Shown: in pieces, positions 31,390 to 39,126 of the stretch
Position numbering within the stretch: position 1 is the stretch's first letter
How the letters are laid out: every line of letters starts with the position of its first letter
From: Micromonospora wenchangensis
Lineage (GTDB): Bacteria; Actinomycetota; Actinomycetes; Mycobacteriales; Micromonosporaceae
Direction: 5' to 3'
Assembly (NCBI RefSeq): GCF_002210435.1
Contig: NZ_MZMV01000006.1
Span: 62,001 to 126,000 of the forward strand
DNA length: 64,000 nucleotides
The notes under the pieces: model-generated
What the model was told of the DNA's origin: nothing
Database searches by the model: none
What the model saw: only the letters and a program-made list of their open reading frames with translations
Translations under genes and position numbers: made by a program

Positions 31390-32675
31390 GCCGACCGGGG
31401 CGGCCCGAGCCGTAGCGTCACCACCGCGCCGCCCCGCGCGCCCGACCCCAGGTCGAGCCGCCCGCCACTGGCCTGCGCGGCCCGCCGGGCGATGTCCAGG
31501 CCGAGCCCGGTCGAGCCGGCCTGGCTGGCCCCCCGCTCCACCAGCGCGGCAGGTATCCCCGGTCCCTCGTCGCGGACGGTCAACGCGACGCCGGCCGCCT
31601 CCCGGGTCAACCGGACGGTGAAGCCGGTGCCCTCCGGGGTGTGCGCGAAGACGTTGCCCAGCAGCGCGTCCACGGCCGCGGCCAACTCGTCGGCGGGCAC
31701 CCCGACCGGCAGCGGCCCGGCCGCGAGGTCGAGATCGACGGTGCGGCCGGTGTCCTCGGCCAGCACCGACCAGAAGGCGACCCGTTCCCCGACGATCGCG
31801 GCGGCGTCGGCGGTGAGCGCGCCGGGATCACCCTCGGCCGGGTCGCTGCGCCAGCGCGCCTGCCGGATCAGCCCGGTCACCGCCCGCTCCAACCCGTCCA
31901 CGGCCGCCGCCACCCGGGCCGCGTCGTCCGGGTCGCGCAGCGACTCCGCCTCCAGCCGTAACGCCGTCAACGGCGTCCGTAGCCGGTGCGACAGGTCCGC
32001 CACCTGCTCGCGTTCCTCCCGCAACAGCACCTGGATCCGGGCGGCCAGGTGGTTGAGCGCACCGGCGACCTCCCGCAGCTCCGGCGGGCCGGCCGGCTCG
32101 GCGCGGGCGGTCAGCTCGGCGTTGGCCAGCCGGTGCGAGACCGAGGACAGTTCGGTGATCGGCCGGACCAGGGTGCGGGCCAGCCGGTCGGCCACGGCGA
32201 GGCCGAGCAGCACGAGCACGATGCCGAGCGCGGCCAGCACCAGCCAGGCGCGGGCCACCCCGGCGGTGACGTCGGCGCGGGGCACCACGGTACGGATCAC
32301 ACCGGTGCCGTCGGCCCGGCCCTGCACCGCGATCACGATCTCCCGACCGCCGTCCAGCTCCGCGGTGAGGCTCTGGCCCCGGGCGGCGAGCGCCACCGCG
32401 GGGGTACGCGGCTCCTGCGCGCCGAGCACCGTGCCGTCGGGCAGGTAGACGCTGACCGGCCGCCCCGACTCGGCGGTGAGCTGTTCCACGGTCAACCGGA
32501 TCGTCGCGGTGTCGGCGGTGCCGACGACCGGCACCAGCCCCTGCACGTCGGCGGTGGCCCGGACGGTGGCCCGGTCCTCGGCGACCGTGCGCACCAGCAG
32601 GGCCAGCGGCACCAGGAAGGCCACCAGGGTCAGGCAACTGGTCGCCGCGACCAGCAGCGCCAGCCGCCGTCTCAT
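31374..32675 (-). CDS. Sensor histidine kinase, HisKA type, without adjacent regulator
   Basis: A 433-residue kinase of the EnvZ/CpxA kind. Two membrane helices (5-28 and about 140-165) flank an outside domain of about 110 residues (VYLPDGTVLGAQEPRTPA in it). HAMP 165-215, then the dimerisation box QVADLSHRLRTPLTALRLEAE with His230, and an ATPase domain with ALLGNVFAHTPEGTGF (N box) and VRDEGPGIP, STGLGLDIARRAAQ (G boxes). ATG 32675 is chosen over an upstream ATG since the first helix starts there. No response regulator is next to it: the PepSY gene lies downstream and a divergent small gene upstream. It may phosphorylate the OmpR-type regulator at 34404 or one elsewhere. The stop-proximal Leu is a rare TTA codon, forced by the CTTAA box. 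Confidence 0.9.
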   Translation of the reverse strand: MRRRLALLVAATSCLTLVAFLVPLALLVRTVAEDRATVRATADVQGLVPVVGTADTATIRLTVEQLTAESGRPVSVYLPDGTVLGAQEPRTPAVALAARGQSLTAELDGGREIVIAVQGRADGTGVIRTVVPRADVTAGVARAWLVLAALGIVLVLLGLAVADRLARTLVRPITELSSVSHRLANAELTARAEPAGPPELREVAGALNHLAARIQVLLREEREQVADLSHRLRTPLTALRLEAESLRDPDDAARVAAAVDGLERAVTGLIRQARWRSDPAEGDPGALTADAAAIVGERVAFWSVLAEDTGRTVDLDLAAGPLPVGVPADELAAAVDALLGNVFAHTPEGTGFTVRLTREAAGVALTVRDEGPGIPAALVERGASQAGSTGLGLDIARRAAQASGGRLDLGSGARGGAVVTLRLGPPRSALTGA

Positions 32676-32749
32676 CCGTCGTCCCCGATCAGGAGCAGGG
32701 TTGCCACCGCTAGGCAGGCTAGCCGGTGCCACCGGCCCCCGGGCCGGCT

Positions 32750-32805
32750 CTTAACCTCCGCTTATCCTGCCGCCGGGCCCGGCTTAGCGGCCGGTCGGGC
32801 ATAGT
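32750..32805 (+). promoter_or_regulatory. Phased CTTA boxes and -10 before small exported protein
   Basis: CTTAA (32750), CTTAT (32761) and CTTAG (32783) fall on an exact 11-bp grid (one step vacant at 32772), then CATAGT (32800-32805) forms a -10. Transcription would begin at or next to the ATG at 32812, a leaderless message. Confidence 0.55.
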
Positions 32806-32811
32806 CGGGGC

Positions 32812-33282
32812 ATGGGTCGCCGTACGCTCCTCGCCACCGCCGGCTGGCTGGCCGCCGCCGTGCTCGCCACCCTGATCGGGGTGGCCGCGATCCGGCTGGT
32901 CGGGGAGAGCATCACCGGCACCCCCGGCGGGGTGCGCAGCCAGGCCGAGGTGGAGCGGGCCCTGGCGGCCCCGGAGCCGACCCCGGCGGTGCCCTCGGGC
33001 CCGGCGGCGTCCGCGCCGTCGTCCCCGACCGGCGGCCCCGCCGCGACGCCCGGCCAGCGCCGCAGCTTCTCCACCCCCGGCGGTACGGCGGTCGCCGAGT
33101 GCGTGGGGTCCGAGGTGCGGTTGGTCTCCTGGGCCCCGGCGCAGGGCTACCGGGTGAAGGACGTGGACCGGGGCCCGGACGACGACGCCGAGGTGACCTT
33201 CACCGGCCCGGCGGGGGAGTTCGAGGTGAACGTGGGCTGCATCGGCGGCGAACCGGTCGCCCGCCCGGGCGACAGCGACTGA
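32812..33282 (+). CDS. Small membrane-anchored exported protein
   Basis: A 156-residue protein of unknown function. One hydrophobic segment (residues 5-28, LLATAGWLAAAVLATLIGVAAI) serves as signal or anchor. Residues 40-80 are a Pro/Ala/Ser linker. The C-terminal domain (80-156) reads FSTPGGTAVAECVGSEVRLVSWAPAQGYRVKDVDRGP, then DDDAEVTFTGPAGEFEVNVGCIGG, with two Cys that may pair. This looks like the small septum- or envelope-associated domains found beside PepSY proteins. The ATG lies six bases after a putative -10, so it is probably translated from a leaderless transcript. Divergent from the orphan kinase and convergent with the second kinase. Confidence 0.7.
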   Translation: MGRRTLLATAGWLAAAVLATLIGVAAIRLVGESITGTPGGVRSQAEVERALAAPEPTPAVPSGPAASAPSSPTGGPAATPGQRRSFSTPGGTAVAECVGSEVRLVSWAPAQGYRVKDVDRGPDDDAEVTFTGPAGEFEVNVGCIGGEPVARPGDSD

Positions 33283-33303
33283 GCGTCGGGCCGGCCCGCC
33301 GGC

Positions 33304-34407
33304 TCAGCCGTCGTCCGTGCCGGTGTCCACGGTCGGGAAGGTGACCTGCACCCGTAGCCCGTCGCGGCCGGTGGAGGAGGCGGTGATGATGCCCTCGTGG
33401 GCCCGGGTGATCGAGCGGGCGATCGCCAGCCCGAGGCCCGCGCCGCCGCTGTGGTCGATGCGCTTGCCGAACCGGCGTCGGAACGGCTCGAACAGGGCGG
33501 CGACCTCGTCCGGGGGGACGTCGTCACCGGTGTTCTCGACGACCAGCGCCGGGTCGGTGCCCACCAGCACCGTGAGGGTGCCGTCGGGCCGGTTGTACTT
33601 CAGGCCGTTCTGCACCAGGTTGACGACCAGCCGTTCCAGCAGCACCTGTTCCCCGACGACCAGCCGGGGGCTCAGCCGGCTGACGATCGTGACGCCGGCC
33701 TGCTCGGCCCGGCCGCGGTGGGCGTCGAGCACCGTCGCGACGATCCGGTCGAGCCGCAGCGGGACGCGGGTCAGCAGGCCCCGGTCGCTCTCGCTGAGCA
33801 CCAGCAGCCCCTCGATCAGGCGCTCGTTGCGTTCGTTGGTCTCCAGCAGTTGCGCGGCGAGCAGTGCGAGCTGGTCGTCGGTGAGGCTGCGGGTCAGGCC
33901 GACCTCGATCAGGGTGCGCTGGACGGCCAGCGGGGTGCGCAGCTCGTGGGACGCGTCGGCGGCGAACCGGCGCTGCGCCTCGTAGCCCACCGCGATCCGG
34001 TCCATCATCTCGTCGATGGTGCGGCCGAGGACGGCCAGCTCGTCGCGGCCGGGGCCGGGCCTGAGCCGGTGGCCCAGGTTCTGCGGCCCGACGTCGGCGA
34101 TCACCGGGACGAGGTCCCGCAGCGGGCGCAGGCACCAGCGGACGGCCGGGTAGGCGGCGGCCAGCAGGGCCAGCAGCACCAGCGTCACGGCGATCGCCAG
34201 GGGGATGCTCGGCCGCCGGAACACCTGGACACAGACGAACGGGGCGTCGCCCTCCGGGGCCTGCAACGCGGGGGTGGCGCACCAGGACGGGCCGAACTCC
34301 CGCCACAGCGCGAGCAGCAGGTCGGCGGCCGTCGTCACGAACGGGGCGACGAGCAGGAGCGCCCCGACGACCAGGAGCATCCGCCGGGCCGGTGAGGGCA
34401 GGTTCAT
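33304..34407 (-). CDS. Sensor histidine kinase, HisKA type
   Basis: A 367-residue sensor. Two membrane helices (10-32 and 66-90) enclose a short outside loop of about 35 residues with two Cys (SWCATPALQAPEGDAPFVCVQ), possibly a disulfide or redox switch. HAMP 90-140; dimerisation box RRFAADASHELRTPLAVQRTL with His154; ATPase domain with VVNLVQNGLKYNRPDG (N box), VVENTGDDVPPDE and AGLGLAIARSITRAH (G boxes). ATG 34407 overlaps the stop of the response regulator (ATGA), so the two are partners. The very small sensor loop suggests it reads a membrane or protein signal rather than a small ligand. Confidence 0.93.
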   Translation of the reverse strand: MNLPSPARRMLLVVGALLLVAPFVTTAADLLLALWREFGPSWCATPALQAPEGDAPFVCVQVFRRPSIPLAIAVTLVLLALLAAAYPAVRWCLRPLRDLVPVIADVGPQNLGHRLRPGPGRDELAVLGRTIDEMMDRIAVGYEAQRRFAADASHELRTPLAVQRTLIEVGLTRSLTDDQLALLAAQLLETNERNERLIEGLLVLSESDRGLLTRVPLRLDRIVATVLDAHRGRAEQAGVTIVSRLSPRLVVGEQVLLERLVVNLVQNGLKYNRPDGTLTVLVGTDPALVVENTGDDVPPDEVAALFEPFRRRFGKRIDHSGGAGLGLAIARSITRAHEGIITASSTGRDGLRVQVTFPTVDTGTDDG

Positions 34408-35063
34408 GCTCCGAGCCGGTAGCCGACCCGGGGCACGGTGTGGATCACCGGCGGATCACCGAGTTTGCGGCGCAGGGTCATCACGGTGGTCCGTACGGTG
34501 TTGGTGAACGGGTCGGTGTTCTCGTCCCACGCCTGTTCCAGCAGGTCCTCGGCGCTGACCATCCGGCCGCCGGCGCGCATCAGCACGTGCAGGACGGCGT
34601 ACTCCTTGGGGGACAGCGACAGCGGCATCCCGTCGCGGGTGGCGGTGTGCCGGGTGACGTCCAGCACGATGCCGTCCTGTTCCAGCACCGGGGGCAGCGC
34701 CGGGGTCGAGCGCCGGGACAGCGCCTGCAACCGGGCGACGAGTTCGGCGAAGGCGAACGGCTTGGTCAGGTAGTCGTCCGCGCCCAGGCCGAGGCCCTCG
34801 ACGCGTTGCCGGATGCCGGCGGCGGCGGTCAGCAGCAGCACCCGGGTCCCGGTGGCGGAGCCGGCGATCCACCGGCACACCTCGTCGCCGGTCTGACCGG
34901 GCATGTCCCGGTCGAGCACGGCCACGTCGTAGCGGTTGACGGCGAGCCGTTCCAGGGCGCTGTCGCCGTCGTAGACCACGTCGACGGCCATGGACAGCCG
35001 CCGCAGCCCCTCGGCGACCATGTCGGCCAGCACCCGCTCGTCGTCGGCCATCAGCACCCGCAC
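34404..35063 (-). CDS. OmpR/PhoB-family response regulator
   Basis: A 219-residue regulator. Receiver 1-120: VRVLMADDERVLADM, phospho-acceptor Asp51 in VAVLDRDMPG, LLLTAAA and the Lys of YLTKPFAFAEL. The winged-helix domain (125-219) reads LDVTRHTATRDGMPLSLSPKEYAVLHVLMRAGGRMVSAEDLLEQAW, ending VRTTVMTLRRKLGDPPVIHTVPRVGYRLGA. GTG 35063 has GGAAGGGGA upstream. It is first in an operon with the kinase at 33304. Its own promoter carries a CTTAT/TTTAT pair at 11-bp spacing that recurs before two neighbouring genes, so auto-regulation and local regulon control are likely. Confidence 0.94.
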   Translation of the reverse strand: MRVLMADDERVLADMVAEGLRRLSMAVDVVYDGDSALERLAVNRYDVAVLDRDMPGQTGDEVCRWIAGSATGTRVLLLTAAAGIRQRVEGLGLGADDYLTKPFAFAELVARLQALSRRSTPALPPVLEQDGIVLDVTRHTATRDGMPLSLSPKEYAVLHVLMRAGGRMVSAEDLLEQAWDENTDPFTNTVRTTVMTLRRKLGDPPVIHTVPRVGYRLGA

Positions 35064-35125
35064 GCCGTCCCCTTCCCGTCGCCTCCCCCGTGCCCGGGAC
35101 CGCCCGCAAGGCTGGCACCCGGCGC

Positions 35126-35141
35126 ATAAAGAACCGATAAG
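35126..35141 (-). promoter_or_regulatory. CTTA-type direct-repeat box before response regulator
   Basis: On the minus strand CTTAT (35141-35137) then TTTAT (35130-35126), an 11-bp period, about 63 bp before the GTG. Probable self-binding site of the OmpR-type regulator; also near the divergent protease gene. Confidence 0.55.
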
Positions 35142-35221
35142 GGCGCCGCTGACGCCGCCCGGACGGCCGGGGGCGCAGCATCGCAGCGTTCCTGCTCCCG
35201 TACGTACAGGCTGGTGAACCC

Positions 35222-36139
35222 GTGCTCCGACTCGCCACACAGTGTGTCATGGTCGCCGTGGCGGCCACGGCGGTTGCCGTCGCTCCCGTCGCGCCCCGCC
35301 CGGCGTCGGCGATCGCCCACGGCGAGGACGTGGCCGACGGCGCGTACCGGTTCACCGCCCGGCTGACCATGACCCGCCTGCCGGTGGACGGCGGCGGCAC
35401 CCGGGACAGCTGGTGTTCCGGCGCGCTGGTCGCCCCGCGGTGGGTGATCACCGCCGGCCACTGCTTCCGTACCCCGGACGGCCGGCGGGTCGGCCGGACG
35501 GTGGCCGAGCGGACCACCGTCACGGTCGGGCGGACGGACCTCGGCGGCCGGGACGGCTACGAGGCCGACGTCGTCGCGGTCCGGCAGGCGGACGGCGCGG
35601 ACGTGGCCCTGGTCGAACTCGACACCGCGATCACCGGTGTGCCGCCGCTGGAGATCGCCGGCGGGCCGCCGGTGGCGGGCGAGGTGCTGCGGTTGACCGG
35701 GTACGGACTGACGGCCGCCGACGCCGCCGCGCCGACGGACCGGCTCCAGACCGGCGAGTTCACCGTCGACCGGGTCGGTGCGGACCTCGTCGAGACCTCC
35801 GGCCGGCGGCCCCGGGCGGACACCAGCCCGTGTCCGCACGACTCCGGTGGCCCCTACTTCCGGGAGCGGGCCGACGGGACGGCCGTCCTGGTGGCAGTGG
35901 TCAGCACCGGGCCGGGATGTCCGCACCCGGGCCCCGACTTCAGTGCCCGCACCGACGTGCTCGGGGAGTGGATCGCCGACACGGTCGACCCGTCGCCGAG
36001 GCCGGTCCGGTGGCTGGCGGCCGGCGTCGGCGCGGGGGTGGTGCTGCTGTCGGCGGCCCTCGTGGTGGTGCGTCGCCGCCGAGCGGGCGGCCACCGGCGA
36101 TCGTCGATCCCGCAGGTCGGGGGCGGGATGCGGAGGTGA
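35222..36139 (+). CDS. Trypsin-like serine protease with C-terminal membrane anchor
   Basis: A 305-residue S1-family protease. Residues 1-30 are a signal peptide (VAVAATAVAVAPVAPRPASA). The triad is His80 (TAGHC), Asp127 (DVALVELD) and Ser208 in PHDSGGPYF, where His replaces the usual Gly before Asp. Cys pairs around His80 and Ser208 are kept. A hydrophobic helix (260-282, WLAAGVGAGVVLLSAALVVV) is followed by VRRRRAGGHRR, so the enzyme is anchored outside by its C-terminus. The layout recalls actinobacterial anchored proteases such as mycosins, but those are subtilases. GTG 35222 is the start. It lies divergent from the OmpR-type two-component operon, which may control it. Confidence 0.87.
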   Translation: MLRLATQCVMVAVAATAVAVAPVAPRPASAIAHGEDVADGAYRFTARLTMTRLPVDGGGTRDSWCSGALVAPRWVITAGHCFRTPDGRRVGRTVAERTTVTVGRTDLGGRDGYEADVVAVRQADGADVALVELDTAITGVPPLEIAGGPPVAGEVLRLTGYGLTAADAAAPTDRLQTGEFTVDRVGADLVETSGRRPRADTSPCPHDSGGPYFRERADGTAVLVAVVSTGPGCPHPGPDFSARTDVLGEWIADTVDPSPRPVRWLAAGVGAGVVLLSAALVVVRRRRAGGHRRSSIPQVGGGMRR

Positions 36140-36168
36140 ATTCGCGTCTTGCGCGACCCTCGTCGCAG

Positions 36169-36203
36169 GTGTACAACTATCGCAGCTAGGTACACATCTA
36201 GCT
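36169..36203. promoter_or_regulatory. Operator-like palindromes before the amino-sugar operon
   Basis: AGCTAG (36184-36189), eight bases GTACACAT, CTAGCT (36198-36203) form an inverted repeat. It overlaps a second, GTGTAC (36169-36174) with GTACAC (36190-36195). This is the only such site seen and stands 32 bp before the operon start, so it is a good candidate operator for the operon's GntR/UTRA regulator. Confidence 0.55.
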
Positions 36204-36234
36204 TTCGGTGGGTATGCAACAGTGGGGGCCGGGT

Positions 36235-37218
36235 GTGGACCGCTTAAGGATCGGTGTCGTCGGAGTCGGGGTCCAGGGACAGCTGCACGCCCGCGCGCTG
36301 CGCGACGTACGGCAGGCCGAGCTGGTCGCCGTCGCCGACATCTCGTCGCGCAACCGGGAATGGGCCGAGACCCACCTCGGCGTCCGGGCCGTCCCGGACG
36401 TCGGCGACCTCCTCGACGAGGTCGACGCGGTGAGCGTCTGCACGCCTGACCACCTGCACGAGGACGCGACCCTCGCCGCGCTCGCGGCGGGCAAGCGGGT
36501 GCTGCTGGAGAAGCCGATGGCGCTGTCGCGGGCCAGTTGCGACCGGATCATCGCCGGCCGGCCCGACCCCGACGCGCTGATGATCGGCCACGTGCTGCGG
36601 TTCGACCCCCGGGTGCTGCGCCTGCGCGAGGTGGTGCGCTCCGGCGAACTCGGGGACATCTGGCACGTCAAGGTGTGGCGGTGCACCTCGCAGGCGGTGG
36701 GCGAGGGGATCTGGGACCGGACCTCGGTCGCCTGGTTCCTCGGCATCCACGACGCCGACCTGCTCCGGTTCGTGACCGGCCGCGAGGTCGAGGTCACCGG
36801 CGCGGTCGGCCGCAAGGTGCTCTCGCCCAGCCACGACGTCGTACACGCCACGGTGCGCTTCGCCGACGGGGCCATCGGCACGATGGAGAACAACTGGACG
36901 CTGCCGCACTCCCGCCCGTCGCGCGCCGACGCCGGTCTGCGGATCGTCGGCGAGCACGGCATCCTCGAGATGAACCTCTCGCACAACGACCTGCTGTACG
37001 CCCGCCGCGACGGGGTGGCCAGCTTCATGGACACCTACTTCTGGCCCGGCCGTGACGGCGGCGGCGCGTACAACCTGCGCACCGAGCTGGAGGCGTTCGT
37101 CGACGCCGCGCTGACCGGCGGACCGACACCGGTCAGCGGCGAGGAGGGCCGCGCGGCCGTCGCCGTCGTCGAGGACGTCGAGGCGGCGCTGGCCGGCGAC
37201 CCGCCGCCCGGCAACTGA
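36235..37218 (+). CDS. Gfo/Idh/MocA-family oxidoreductase
   Basis: A 327-residue NAD(P)-dependent sugar oxidoreductase. IGVVGVGVQGQLHARAL is the dinucleotide fold, VSVCTPDHLHEDATLAAL and the EKPMALS motif (Lys96 region) mark the family, and the C-terminal domain has FLGIHDADLLRFVTG with the conserved His and Asp. GTG 36235 is preferred, with GGGGG seven bases before; GTG 36208 and ATG 36214 also lie in frame. The fourth codon is TTA, rare in such genomes and possible bldA control. First gene of the ABC-kinase-NanE operon. Known relatives in sialic-acid operons (NanOx, YjhC) convert 2,7-anhydro-Neu5Ac to Neu5Ac; a similar role is possible here but not shown. Confidence 0.88.
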   Translation: MDRLRIGVVGVGVQGQLHARALRDVRQAELVAVADISSRNREWAETHLGVRAVPDVGDLLDEVDAVSVCTPDHLHEDATLAALAAGKRVLLEKPMALSRASCDRIIAGRPDPDALMIGHVLRFDPRVLRLREVVRSGELGDIWHVKVWRCTSQAVGEGIWDRTSVAWFLGIHDADLLRFVTGREVEVTGAVGRKVLSPSHDVVHATVRFADGAIGTMENNWTLPHSRPSRADAGLRIVGEHGILEMNLSHNDLLYARRDGVASFMDTYFWPGRDGGGAYNLRTELEAFVDAALTGGPTPVSGEEGRAAVAVVEDVEAALAGDPPPGN

Positions 37219-37228
37219 GGGGCCCGGG

Positions 37229-38152
37229 ATGCTGCGGTACGCGCTGCGTCGCCTCGCGATCTCGGTACTTGTCCTGTTCGGCGCGGCGACGGTGGTCTTC
37301 TTCGCGATGCGGGCGGTCTCCGGCGACCCGGCGACCGCGGTGCTCGGCCCGGACGCCGACCAGTCGGCCGTCGAGGCGCTGCGCCGGGAGTACGGGCTCG
37401 ACGCCTCGCTGCCCGTGCAGTACGTCCAGTTCCTCCGGCGGGCCGTCACCCTCGACTTCGGCGAGTCGTTCCGGCTGCACGACGCCGCGACGAACCTGGT
37501 GCTCACCCACCTGTCGGCGACCGCCGCCCTGGCGCTGACCGCCTTCGCCATCGCCCTGGTCCTCGGGTTCGCCCTGGGCACCCTGGCGGCCACCCGACCC
37601 AACGGCGTGGTGGACCGGGTGGTCTCGGTGCTGTCGATGCTCACCCAGTCCCTGCCGACGTTCTGGGTCGGCATCATGCTGATCCTGGTCTTCTCCCGGT
37701 TCCTGCACCTGCTGCCCAGCTCCGGCGCCGCGTCCCCGGCCGCGATGGTCATGCCGGCGGTGACGCTGGCCCTGCCGCTGCTCAGCGTGGTGCTCCGGCT
37801 GGTCCGCTCCGGGCTGCTCGACGTGCTGCACGAGGACTACGTGGTCACCGCCCGGGCCAAGGGCCTGTCCGAGACCCGGGTCGTCGGCTGGCACGCCATG
37901 CGCAACATGCTGATCCCCGTCGTCACCGTGGCCGGCCTGGAGTTCGGCAGCCTGCTCGGCGGCGCGGTGATCGTCGAGACCGTCTTCGCCTGGCCGGGGG
38001 TGGGCCGGCTGATGACCGACGCCATCGCCGCCCGCGACTACTCGGTCGTGCAGGCCTGCGTGATCACCGTCGCGGTGATCTTCATCGTCATCAACCTGCT
38101 CGTCGACCTGCTGTACGTCCGGCTGGACCCCCGGGTCCGCGAGAGCGTCTGA
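37229..38152 (+). CDS. ABC transporter permease, DppB type
   Basis: A 307-residue inner-membrane permease of the peptide/opine/nickel class. It begins MLRYALRRLAISVLVLFGAATVVFF and has six predicted helices; the second part carries the ATPase-contact motif EDYVVTARAKGLSETRVVGWHAMRN (EAA loop with G) near 205-230. GDPATAVLGPDADQSAVEALRREYGLD is the typical first outside loop. Ten base pairs after the oxidoreductase. With its partners it imports a solute whose identity is suggested by the kinase and NanE genes: an amino sugar, sialic-acid-like sugar or glycopeptide. Confidence 0.93.
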   Translation: MLRYALRRLAISVLVLFGAATVVFFAMRAVSGDPATAVLGPDADQSAVEALRREYGLDASLPVQYVQFLRRAVTLDFGESFRLHDAATNLVLTHLSATAALALTAFAIALVLGFALGTLAATRPNGVVDRVVSVLSMLTQSLPTFWVGIMLILVFSRFLHLLPSSGAASPAAMVMPAVTLALPLLSVVLRLVRSGLLDVLHEDYVVTARAKGLSETRVVGWHAMRNMLIPVVTVAGLEFGSLLGGAVIVETVFAWPGVGRLMTDAIAARDYSVVQACVITVAVIFIVINLLVDLLYVRLDPRVRESV

Positions 38153-38164
38153 GAGGTGACCACC

Positions 38165-39103
38165 GTGTCCGACGGCGTACCCGGCCCGGCCGTGCTCGGC
38201 GCCCCGCTCGTGCCCACCGACGACGGTCCGCCCGACGCGACGGCGACCCCACCGGCCACCGCGCCCCGCCGCCGACGTCGCCGGCTGCGCCTGTGGCTCC
38301 CGCTCGGGGTGATCGCCGCCTACCTGGTCGCCGGGGTGATCGGGCCGCTGATCGCCCGGTACGACCCGATCGCGACCTCCGTCACCGACCGGCTGCTCCC
38401 GCCGGGCAGCCGGATGTCCGACGGCGGCCTGGCCCTGCTCGGCACCGACCAGGTCGGCCGGGACCTGCTACCCCAGATCATGCAGGGGGCCCGGATCTCG
38501 TTGCTGGTCGGCGCGGCGACCCTGCTGCTGGCCGGCACGGTGGGCGCCGCGATCGGCATCCTCTGCGGCTACCTCGGCGGGGTGGTGGACGCGACAGTCA
38601 TGCGGCTGGCCGACATCCAGCTCGCCTTCCCGTCCATCCTGCTCGCCGTCTTCGTCGCCGGCGTGCTCGGTTCCAGCGTCACCAACGTGGTACTCACCCT
38701 GTCCATCACCACCTGGCCGATCTTCGCGCGGGTGGCCCGCGCGCAGACCATGGCGACCCGGTCCCGGGACTTCGCCAACGCGGCCCGCACCCTCGGCGCC
38801 GGGCCGTGGCACGTCGTGCGGCACTGCGTGCTCCCCGCGGTGGCCAGCCCGTTGCTGGTCATCGCCACCGTCCAGCTCGGATTCGTCATCGTCGCCGAGG
38901 CGTCGCTGAGCTTCCTGTCCCTGGGCATCCCGGCCGGCACGCCGAGCTGGGGCACCACCATCGCCAACGGCCGCGACTACCTGGCCAGCGCCTGGTGGAT
39001 CGCCACCCTGCCAGGCCTGGTCCTGGCCGTCTTCGTGGTCTGCGTCGGCGTGCTCGGCGACGAACTACGGGACCGCTCCGATCCGAACCTCTCCACCCGG
39101 TAA
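38165..39103 (+). CDS. ABC transporter permease, DppC type
   Basis: The second permease, 312 residues from GTG 38165. This start has AGAGGTGA five bases upstream; GTG 38156 is an in-frame alternative. The N-terminal 40 residues are a Pro/Arg-rich cytosolic lead, then a first helix (LRLWLPLGVIAAYLVAGVIG) and the outside segment ALLGTDQVGRDLLPQIMQGARISLLVG, which is the DppC signature. SRDFANAARTLGAGPWHVVRHCVLP is the ATPase-contact loop. Six helices in all. It pairs with the DppB-type gene four to twelve bases upstream. Confidence 0.93.
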   Translation: MSDGVPGPAVLGAPLVPTDDGPPDATATPPATAPRRRRRRLRLWLPLGVIAAYLVAGVIGPLIARYDPIATSVTDRLLPPGSRMSDGGLALLGTDQVGRDLLPQIMQGARISLLVGAATLLLAGTVGAAIGILCGYLGGVVDATVMRLADIQLAFPSILLAVFVAGVLGSSVTNVVLTLSITTWPIFARVARAQTMATRSRDFANAARTLGAGPWHVVRHCVLPAVASPLLVIATVQLGFVIVAEASLSFLSLGIPAGTPSWGTTIANGRDYLASAWWIATLPGLVLAVFVVCVGVLGDELRDRSDPNLSTR

Positions 39104-39126
39104 CCCCGTCAGCGAAATGGGAAGAC

